Shown in pieces: positions 8,534 to 19,200 of a stretch of 24,542 bases of DNA (within the stretch, counting starts at the first letter, position 1; every line of letters begins with the position of its first letter). The DNA comes from Saccoglossus kowalevskii (Eukaryota > Hemichordata > Enteropneusta > Harrimaniidae). The notes beneath the pieces are model-generated. The model was not told the DNA's origin. It did not search any database and saw only the letters and a list, made by a program, of their open reading frames with translations. Location of the stretch: contig NW_003147273.1 in the NCBI RefSeq assembly GCF_000003605.2, positions 13,992 to 38,533 of the forward strand, read 5' to 3'. The position numbers and the translations under genes were made by a program.

Positions 8534-10066
8534 TTAAAATTAAATGTACATTTTTTCTTAAATACGAAAGGTTTGTCTTTCGTAGTACACAGATGTCAAT
8601 CACCAATGCAACGTTTTCCTGTCATTCATCGATAAATATAAAAACACTCTTAATTTTCATTCTATAATATTTTATTTGCAATAATAGAAAATATTAAAAT
8701 AAACATAATTTATATCCAAGATATGTTATAATGATAAGGCACTGTAAGACTAAATATTGGTTTAATGTAATTAACAGTGTCAGAATGCATGGATGAAATA
8801 TACAAGCGAAATGTACATACTGGTAATGAATAATAATGTACATCAATGGAAACAAATTTGAATCTTTATTTCTGTGTAAAAAAAAAGATTTGTTTCTGGT
8901 GTGGCAATGCTTCATTTTTCTTTGCTGATTTTTATTCCCCTTTTTACCACATATTAGCAGAAACTAGAAAAACGAATTTTGAGTGACAGATAAGGGCACT
9001 ATAAACTGGAAACATTTTTTTTAATTATTTATGAACTAATAGTAGATACCATTATTAAGTGTAGTTCACAATTCTCATGTTGCTAAGCAACTATGTATGG
9101 AAAGCACATTTAAACCAGATCTCTTGAAGATCTATTGTTTTTTATGGCCAGCATAAAACTTGTTAATTAATCTGTGGGTTTCCCCCTCTTCGTAATAGTC
9201 AGGAATTTCTGCTAGGATTAATGAAGAATGAGGCAGGCACACTTTGGTTACTATGGCGATATCTGTTGATATACATCAAAAGAAGAAAACCTACAACTGC
9301 CATCCATTGTTTGAAAAATTAGCATATTCATTATTAGAATAAAAGTGATATGTGGAAATAATTGTTTGGTACATGTATGTAAAGTTAAACAAATGTCATA
9401 TCAAGTTTTCGATTGAGATAACAACGACATCAGCTATAATGGAAAGACAGACCTATCTCAGAACAAGCTGGGTAGTAAATTAATGTACAATGACACAACC
9501 ATAAAGGGAGAGAGCAAGAATTCATTGGTTTTTGCTGTATATATATATATTATATATTTTATCAGTAATTTACATTACCAATTTATGTGATTAATAAAAG
9601 CAACTTTGTATATATCAATAGTTTTCATCTTATTTTATAAATTATTCCATTAAAATGTCAGTGAAGAATTTGTAAATTGTGAGTAAAAAGTAGAGACTTG
9701 TAGAAAATTATGTTTATTTGCTGCAAAACTAATAAAGAAATTATAGAAAAATAAAAAATAAATTGAGAAAAATTAAGGCATTCAATTGTTAATTGTGATT
9801 GGCTAAACTTGAAATAACACAGCAATGTAAACTGAAACTAGTCTCTAATTAAGATTAGATAAGTAAAGGGCTTGCAACTTCATTCACATCAAGTGTAGAT
9901 GAGAAATCATGTAGACGACACAACTAGTTTAGTCGATTAACCATGATGTGCAAATTCATTAATAATTAATTTTTAATCATAAAATAAAAAAACTTGGCAC
10001 ATTATACCATACATAATGATAGAAGTTGAAGACCCTTAATTTAATCAACCCTTTACAGTGAATTTA
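8534..10066. other. Intergenic region downstream of the dioxygenase gene
   Basis: Likely includes the 3' UTR of the dioxygenase gene at its right end. A (TA)n tract lies at about 9539-9560 and the palindrome GTTGCTAAGCAAC at 9079-9091. No other gene was recognised. Confidence 0.5.
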
Positions 10067-10267
10067 CTACACATGAGAATTGTGTAACAAGAAATTCTTT
10101 GCGTCATGCAAATTCGTCTTCATTAATTCAACTCGTTTATTTTGCATATCCTTCAATGTTTCGTACAGTAGCTTATCTGAAATGCTGGCATCAATATCAG
10201 TGTGATACAACATAGACAGAATTGCTGATTCTTTAATGGTCAAACCTTCATCAAATTCTTCCATTAT
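10067..10267 (-). CDS. Dioxygenase gene exon 7 (C-terminal helical tail and stop)
   Basis: 201 nt, acceptor TTTCTTTAAAG (ends 10268), phase 0, stop at 10067-10069. The 66-residue tail is rich in E, D, K and L and predicted helical by composition (FDEGLTIKESAI, KLLYETLKDM). It ends NSHV, so there is no classical ER-retention signal. A candidate AATAAA on the minus strand lies at 9713-9718, about 350 nt downstream. Confidence 0.82.
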   Translation of the reverse strand: MMEEFDEGLTIKESAILSMLYHTDIDASISDKLLYETLKDMQNKRVELMKTNLHDAKNFLLHNSHV

Positions 10268-13200
10268 CTTTAAAGAAATATATTAAAGAAATAAGATTGA
10301 TAAGATAAGGGTCACATGATCTCACTTTCATAACTATGTTCAGTGATTTGCGATAAAAATCGCACACGAATTGAACTCTTGTAATTTTCGAATCTTCAAA
10401 GCGATTTCATTCCGTTGGTATCAATCATTTGTATATCTAACGAATAGTGTTACAGAATGCAGTGGAAATGCATGATTGCGTATAAATAAAAATAAAATAA
10501 GATTTTTGCCGCATTCATAAATTGTAAACAAGTGTATTAAAGGCTTTGTAACAATTTAAGGCAAGAATGATTATCAAAAAGATCTAAGATGAACATGAAC
10601 CAGTTCATAAAAATGTAGGTTTTTCTTATAATTTTGTGATCACCTCGCAATTTGTGCGATTTTTTCAATTCATGTTGGAATTTCATCGCATATCACACAT
10701 TTGCATACCATAATTTTATAAATCCATGATGTTATACATACACTAGGACCCCAGTAAAAGTCACTGTGATCTAAAGATCCACATATTTGAAATGCAATCA
10801 CTTACCTCTCTCAGTGACTTGCCCATGGCTGTTCTTTTATCTTTGCTGACTTTTACAGCAAATGTATATCTAGCATTGTGTACGTCAGCACTCGGTGGTC
10901 TGGCAGAATGTGGAATTATGCCTGTAATTAACCATATGATTTTTAATAACTCGTAATTAACTGAACAGTAACGGTATAATTAATTTCCCATACAAAGCAT
11001 CATTCGCTGCACGGTGTTGTTCTGTTTGGACATTACTCCCTCCACAACACCATGCGGTAATTCACCAGCGTTTCACAACAGCTCGCGCAGAGCCCATAGA
11101 AATACACGGTAGAGTGGTGCACGTCTTGTGACTTAGCTCGCGGCGAGGATTTTGATAGCTTGGCCAACCGCATTGATGAAATATGAAATACTTCAAGATG
11201 ATAGTGGAGTGCATCGCCGGAACTTTCACCTTGAAAATTCAAGATGATACAAAGTGGCATTTAAAGAGAGATAATGGGTTATTTAGGGCCTATATATATA
11301 TATCAGAGAATACTTGTACGAAGTTTGGTGATGAAATATCCTCATTTAGCTGACTTAAAATTAACTTGAGTAGCGCTGTTTTTTTTTTTAAATTTAAAAT
11401 GATTATTACAAGAAATTAAAGCGGAGGAGTATTCACCAGCGAATGTGCAGGAAATGTGAGTGCCAAACAACAATAACAAGGCATGATAAAACACAAAGGC
11501 TCATGGGTAGACCATTGTTTGTAAGCTATGGTCGTTTGCCACATGCATAATTGACAATCCTTCACTTTAAAGTGTACTATTTAGAAACAGTCTTTTAATG
11601 ACACAGACTGAAGAGTGAATTAACCACTAGACTTTAATATGGTGAACAAACAGATTAAAGGGGAACCGCTCAATCCCATGGATTGCACCAAAAAATCATG
11701 GGACACTATTGCTTATGTTGTTTACAAAGTTAATCTATCTTTTGTTATCAATTGTAATTTTAATCCAGAAAGTAAATTTGTTGTGAGATTAGGCTTAACT
11801 GGAAGTGCCCCTTTAAGATTGATATGCTATGTATTGATGTCAAGAGAAGTCATTTTAATGTGCATCTTCAGAATTATTACACAGTGCTTACTAAGCCATG
11901 GTTGTCGTGTAGTACGTGTTCGTATTTCATGTAAACAAACAATGTATTTTACATGCATTATGTACGTCCCATACCGAACAGGACCACGCCCTTTAATTAA
12001 CTTGTAAATATTCATAGTATAATTAGATGCAAGCAACTACTGTATTGAAATACAAAATGCAAAAATATCTTTTTACACACATAATCTGCATAAATTAGGT
12101 AGAAGCTTCAATACAAACTAGTTTGATAAATTCACAAATGTTTTTTACACTTTCATAGAACATATTGAATGTGCCTAGAAACCAAATTAAATAAATCATC
12201 CAAAATCAGTGATCAAGAATGTCAACACTAATAGTGTACGTTAGTTACCATGGTTACCACAGTCTGATGTCACTTAATACGTTAAAATTTCATTAAATAC
12301 TTTAATTAAAAGTCAGCTATACTATTCAGTTTGCAATATATCAATTATAATTCAATTTAGATGCATAAATCAAAATTGTAATTTTTTTTTAGTTTAATTT
12401 ACCATCATATTTCATTTAAATAAAACACACCGTATTTGCTCTATTAGAGCAGCACCTAGGCCAAAAATAAAATACTGGATTATTAATAAAATATCTAAAA
12501 ATAAAAACAAACATAGCGTCGGTCGATACTCTCGCTGTAGGCAGTTCAAGCATATTTTTCGGTATTCTCGTAATAACCTCATAAGCTCATAAGCTTCTGA
12601 TAGATACAGTATTTCGTAAGTAATAAATTAAGCCATGTATTTCTGACTAGTTTGAAACACTACAGCTTTCGCATAATGTGTCATTACTTTCACATTCACA
12701 GTCACATTAAAGTCACACATTTAACACATTGCAATGGTATCACCCATTTGTCACAATGATTCTGCATATTTGTTTCACACTAATACATTACATAGTTGCT
12801 TTGTATATTTTAAAGACTTGAGTGACAATCTAAATCTTGATTGTCCAGCTCTGCAATAGAATTTCTTTTTTATTGCTTTTCGTCAAAAAACAAAACAGTC
12901 TAATTGCAAAAAGAAGTAAATGATGTCAATGTTTTACTGTCAAAGAAAATTGTCCCTCATTAACATATCCAATGAATGCAAAATGAACATCCGTCATCTT
13001 TCCCGAAATTAACATGTATAACAATGTAGATGTAGCTAATGAAAATTTAGTGCAAAAAAAAAAAAAAAAAGTAAGAAATAAGAAATAAAGACAATTCCTG
13101 ATTGGTTGAATGGTACTAGTGTTAGGATTGATTATAAAATTATAACATACCACGAAATATGGCAACCCGTCCATATTTAGGTGTTACAGCGCCGATTGGT

Positions 13201-16200
13201 TCGTATTGTTCATTACCAGTGCTTTCACCAACCAAATGAGTAATTGGATCATTAATTTCATTGAAGTAAACTGTCTCCCCATATTTGTTGACGTCCCAAT
13301 CCGGATTCATATAGAGCAGGAAAGTGAATTCATCCTTGAGTGAAAAGAATTGATAAGTGAATTTACTCTCACTAAGCACGCATAGAAATTAATGACAAAT
13401 GAACATATTTTTACTGAGCATGCGAGAAATGTTTCCTCACTGGGCACCATCAAGTGTTTGTGTTCAACCATGCGAAAACATTTTCTTTGGATGAAGATAA
13501 TTCAAATTTTATTTGCATCACTTAACAAACCCACAAAATGATATTACATATACTATTATAATCACAACTGAGTAATAATCAATGTTTCTAACAACTCAAA
13601 AACTAGTTATTTACCTGTTAAATAATGTAACCTGCTTACGCAACTGTGTGATTGCTTGCTACTAAACCAATGTGTTTTTATTTGAAACTTGTTCTATACT
13701 TTCATTTGCCAAGTAAATTAAAACTAATACATATCATTACATTAGACAGTACATGTATCACAGGGAAATGCCAAATATTTTTTTGAGACTATAAAATTTA
13801 ACAATTTGTTATGCATGTTTTAGAACCAATTGAAGGCATTTTATTCCTGTCTCACGCCTAAAATTAGAAAAATGACGGCATTATTTTTGATATCTTGCAA
13901 GCCATGTCATGAATAGTGTATTGAAGCTATAATAGATTGAAATTGCGATAACAAAAATGTGCCAAAAGTTCTCCCTGGACATGTTTCGGAGCAAGCTCCA
14001 AAAATATGACCCGTCCTCCAAAAAATCACGTAAAACAAGATATCAGACAAATACAATAGTTGTCTTTGCCCCTAAAACAGTTACTCAGTGAACAATGTTT
14101 GACAGAAGGAATAGAACACGATTTGAGCATTTCTTTTTTTCTCTCTCCCTCTCTCTTCAGTCTGAGTTCTATTAACAAAAATTTACCTCAAACTTTTCGC
14201 AGTCGGTATGGATATGTGTGTGATCTGCATTTCTGATAACATTCAGCGACACGTCATATGGATACCACTCAGTTCTGTTGTTACTAATGTGTTGAGCAAC
14301 TTGAGACACAACGTCCCAAACGTTACTAGGAAGAAATGAATCAACCTGAAAAACAGGTATTAATTAATTTGGTTACTATGATGAATATTAGTGCATGTTT
14401 ATTTCAAAGTGTGACATTTTACAATATAGTAAATAATAATGTCATGTTCTTTATTCTTACATATGTGCCCGGGGGGTCACTCTATATGCTGTTACTACCC
14501 CATGTGCGTTCCAAATTTAGCGGGGAAGCAGAGTGTTTTTCAACTTCTAATTTATTTATTTATTAACACACAACATCCCCCGGAGGGGATGAAAAGGGTT
14601 ACAAATCAGATATTAGTAAAAGAAAAATAACCACATAAAAAGAAAGGGAACAAAAAGGCATAAAAAAAAAAAAAAAGATAATAATTTGAATACGAGGAAT
14701 GTATTACTGGCTTAGTTTACGTAGGTGCTGCTGTCTTGTATTAAAACAGTTTTTTAAATAAAGCGGGCCCGCGCAGGGAGCAAATAGGCCCCTTTTAAAA
14801 TGCTAATGTCTGCAATAGGCCCGCTTTAGGCCCCCTCTTGCAACAACCACTCCCATACACCGCCCTAGGCCCCGAATTGGCGGACCCATAGCCCCGACCA
14901 GGCCGCAAACGTCTGCCCGAACCTTCACACCGAGACTTTGCCGCCACTTCCAACACGAGCATACGGAGGCTTATTGTAATCGAAGAAACAAAACAAAACG
15001 AAACGAAACGGGATAACACAATAATAATAAAAATTAAACTGTATTCAGTGACAATGGCTGAAAATAATATTTAAGCAATAAACCACCGCCGGAGACGAAA
15101 CTTGACCAGTATTTTTATTTATTTATTTGTTACTACCCTTTTACATCAGGGGTTCACTAATTAGTAATTAGGAGCTGCAATAAAAATTATTGGAAAAAGC
15201 ACATACTATATAAATGAAAAAGGAAACAGACAATTTAAAACTTAAAAGGAAGTACAAAAATGTAAAACTTAATGAAAATACAAAAAAATAAAACCTTTGA
15301 ACTTAAAGTAAATACAGTAAATAAATCTAATCTACATAATCTCTTCTATAATCCCATGACATCAATAAGATATCTTTCCACAATTCTATTGAATATATTT
15401 ACTTTTCAGTCGTGTATTTAACACCCTAAAATATTTGCCGAAAACAACGGGATTTTAATTAGTAAGTAAGTAAACGTAAGTAAGTAAACGTAAAAGTAAG
15501 TAAACGGTTCGTTTCGCTAATTAAAGATAATCGGAAATCTGCAATCACGCTGCGAAACAAGGGTCTTACAGGTACAATAATCACAACTATCGGACGAAAC
15601 TTGAGCGGTATTTTTACCTTTCAATCGTGTATAAATCTTCATAAAAAAATTGTCTATAATTAGCGAAACGAACCATTCACTAATTAAAATCCCGCTATTT
15701 TCGACAAATGTTTCATGGTGTTAAATGCACGACTGAAAGGTAAATACTAGTATACTGGTCAAGTCAAGTATCGTCTGACAGTTGTGAATATTGCTACGTG
15801 TCAGACCTGAATCTGATTACAGATTTTCGATTATCTGTAATTAGCGAAACGAGCCATATGCGTATTAAATATTATTATTTTCGGCAAATATTTTGTGAAT
15901 ATTGTGCGTATAAAACCCATTTTCCCTGATTACAGTTTAATTTTCATTATGTGTGTTATCCCATTTCGTTTCGTCGATACAATAAACCGCATACAGAAAG
16001 TCATTTCCCAGAATCATTCACACTTCCGAAACTCCTTTCGCTCCTCGGCCTTATTCTCATTCAGCTCCGGCTTTTTTCTGGGTTTTCTGCCCTGCATTCA
16101 TGCCAAACTCTCTCAAAGTTGAATATAAAATGGTAATGGTATCCGATGGAATAAGAATCCTGGCAAAGTTGTGTGCATTGTGATCATATTCACAATCATG

Positions 16201-19200
16201 TCAATAGTTCTGATCTTTCTTCATCAAACAACGAATGACACCAACAGGAGTTGCATACACAGTAACTTGTTTGAGTTGATCACACTCCACTTGATTGCAA
16301 AAAACGGCAGAGAATCCTCGCAATAGGGGGTAGGATGTTCTCAATATATGTCTGAAATAAGGGGTGTTTTTTTCTTCAATATGTCTGCTCCAGGGGGTAC
16401 TAAATTTACATTGCGTCCGCAATAGGGGGTATGGTTTATCAATGTGCTGCCAGTCCTAGGGGCCTATTATTTTTTAGCAAGAACGCACATGGTGTAAGGT
16501 TTTAATATTGAGTGACCCCCCGGGCATATGTGGCAGTTTATGAAACAAAGACAAGAAAAATAAACTAAAAATATAGGGTCACCATACTCAGTTAAGAGAA
16601 AAATGATGTATATTATAATGTAAATTAAATGTTTTATTTTACAATTGTTTCCTATGGCAAGGATAAATCTTAATATCTCGAAATTTTCGCCAGTAACACA
16701 TGGTGAAAAAGTTATATATATATAGTGTCATTGCAATGTCCTTGCTCATTTCTTGAAGTATTACATAATTGATATTATTTTATAGTGTTGATGTGTTTTC
16801 ATTATGGTCTATGGCTGCTGAATTCGACATTTTTTTTTTCTCAAAAACCAGATTGACAATGAATTAAAATAATTCATATATTGTTCCCTAATACTAAAAT
16901 TATTAATTGTAAAAAGATTTTAATCAGAAATAAATTATTGTAAGAAAAATATGTGATAATGATAAACTGGTTTGTATTCCTTCCTCAATTATAGCTTAAG
17001 GTTTTGAGCAAGTAAGTTTAAAACACTTAAATGGGAGGAGTTGTCACCTGCGCATGCATCAGATGGCCATAGCGTGTCATTGTTTACAAACAAGCGTCTA
17101 CCCATGATCCTGTGCGTTTTTAGCGTGTGTTGTTATCGTCACTTGGGACTCGATTCCCACGTGTGCGCAGGTGATGACCGTCCCACTTTAAATAAATCCG
17201 ATTTTGGGACAAAACGCTTTGTATAAAACATACATAATAATTTTAATATAATACACTGTTCATAATAAAATGGCTGAAGGATTTTATATTTTTCAACTCA
17301 AATTCGGAAATTATTGCACATACATCTACAACCAGCCTCCTCTATTTTAGGTCTAAGAGGAAGTGGAGCATTTCTAATATTTGCTGTTGAGCAGATTAAA
17401 CTAATAGTGAAATAGACATACTGTGAACATTTTTATCCAGTTCACGTTGTCACCGTCCTCCGGTAAAGTGACATCGGTATCAGCAAAACGCAATTTTCCC
17501 TTAACAGTCGTGAGAAATTGGTACAATATATCCAATTGTTCTTTTGTGAATAAATCATCATAAACTGCAACAGGTCTAAAAATGAAGAATACAGATATCG
17601 ATGATAGGTCAGATGATTTGATTGGTCAAATATATGAATGTTTGAATTTGATTGGTCAAATATATGAATGTTTGAATTTGATTGGTCAAATATATGAGTG
17701 TTTGAATTTGATTGGTCAATTATATGAATGTTTGAATTTGATTGCTCAAATGTATGAAGTATAAGTAGGTCAAATATATAAATGTTTGAATTTGATTGGT
17801 CAAATATATGAATGTTTGAATTTGATTGGTCAAATATATGAATGTTTGAATTTGATTAGTCAAATGTATGAATGTTTGAATTTGATTGGTCAAATATATA
17901 AATGTTTGAATTTGATTGGTCAAATGTATGAATGTTTGAATTTGATTGGTCAAATGTATGAATGTTTGAATTTGATTGGTCAAATGTATGAATGTTTGAA
18001 TTTGATTGGTCACATGTATGAATGTTTGAATTTGATTTGTCAAATACATGAATGTCTGAATTTGATTGGTCAAATGTATGAATGTCTGAATTTGATTGGT
18101 CAAATGTATGAATGTTTGAATTTGATTGGTCAAATGTATGAATGTTTGAATTTGATTGGTCAAATGTATGAATGTCTGAATTTGATTGGTCACATGTATG
18201 AATGTTTGAATTTGATTTGTCAAATACATGAATGTCTGAATTTGATTGGTCAAATGTATGAATGTTAGAATTTGATTGGTAAAATGTATGAATGTTAGAA
18301 TTTGATTGCTGTCGCATATGACTTGTTTACCACTTCCGTGTCACTGAGAATGTTCTAGAAACGTACTGTGTCTGGGTAGAATATTCTAGATTTTTAGGAA
18401 CTGGTTGGATAGGTAATAGAACACCGTAGAAGGCAATAGAAGGTAATGGAACATTCTAGAAATTTGTACATGTAGTAAGTTCCAGACTCATTATGTATGC
18501 TGATGTAATGGTCTATTTATAGACAGTGGGAGTATATATAGGGGAGTTGTTCAGCACTGAGTTCAGATCGGAGATCTCGTTGTATTGTATTGGAGTTTAA
18601 GTATCTAGTTATTGGAGTAGTGGAGTTTTACCACGTTATTTTACTTGATGTTTGCAGAGTATAATAATACCAGTACCAGTTGAAACCTCATCTGTTGGCT
18701 CCGTGTTCGTATTTTATCATCGCCGCCAGGGAAGTCTTTCTGTTACTGTTGCCATTTTGGTATTTGAACCATCACACCTGTACTATACCAATTACGGTAA
18801 AATTACGTTGCGTGTGACAATTGGTCAAATGCATGAATGTTTGAATTTGATTGGTCAAATGTATGCATGTTTGAATTGGATTGGTCAAATGTATAAATGT
18901 CCGAATTTGATTGGTCAAATGCATGAATGTTTGAATTTGATTGGTCAAATGTATGCATGTTTGAATTTGATTGGTCACATGTATGAATGTTTGAATTTGA
19001 TTGGTCAAATATATGGAGTACAAGTAGGTCGAATGTGTGAATATGATAATTAAATAAATCCTACCTTCCCTCTCCATCATAGAATTTTCTTGTAAGATGT
19101 TTATCTAAATCATATTTTGGTATTATGCCTGGTAATGTGGGAAATACCTCAGATTTGAAGAATATATTTTCAGTTTCCAAAAGTCTCTACAAATACAATA

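Larger units (their letters stand above)
10922..13150 (-). other. Dioxygenase gene intron 5
   Basis: Contains four short MITE-derived copies (about 11060-11150, 11415-11574, 11896-11992, 12525-12577), a lone satellite-like unit (11681-11711) and a 17-A run near 13055. No coding sequence recognised. Confidence 0.75.
14468..16524. mobile_element. 2,057-bp DNA transposon, 8-bp target duplication, no transposase
   Basis: Terminal inverted repeats CCCGGGGGGTCACTC / GAGTGACCCCCCGGG, with CATGTGCGTTC also inverted about 20 bp further in. A perfect 8-bp duplication CATATGTG lies at 14460-14467 and 16525-16532. Eight-base duplications are used by hAT, P and Merlin-like elements; the ends do not decide between them. 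The right end has repeated GGGGGTA-type motifs (16321-16460). The interior is a mosaic of a GC-rich block, two (AAAT)n-tailed fragments and an inverted repeat. No long coding frame remains. Confidence 0.88.
14346..17421 (-). other. Dioxygenase gene intron 3 (3,076 bp)
   Basis: Two thirds of it is the 2,057-bp transposon at 14468-16524. The 167-bp MITE at 17026-17192 is also here. The rest is AT-rich sequence with no exon seen. Confidence 0.8.
17576..19064 (-). other. Dioxygenase gene intron 2, almost entirely repeats
   Basis: 1,489 bp, of which about 900 bp is 30-bp minisatellite and 510 bp is a solo LTR. Only about 35 bp of ordinary sequence remains next to each splice site. Confidence 0.85.

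Noticed and set aside
11639-12007. 122-codon plus-strand frame
   Set aside because: It spans a lone satellite-like unit and a short MITE copy. No motif is seen and it lies antisense within an intron.
14795-15019. 74-codon minus-strand frame rich in G, R and S
   Set aside because: Product of the GC-rich transposon block; composition alone explains it.
17720-18317. Long open frames (153, 160 and 177 codons) on both strands with 10-residue repeats
   Set aside because: They are translations of a 30-bp minisatellite whose unit length is a multiple of three. They lie in an intron of the dioxygenase gene.
18652-19080. Open frames of 133 (plus) and 102 (minus) codons
   Set aside because: They join the solo LTR to the minisatellite; there is no protein family signal.
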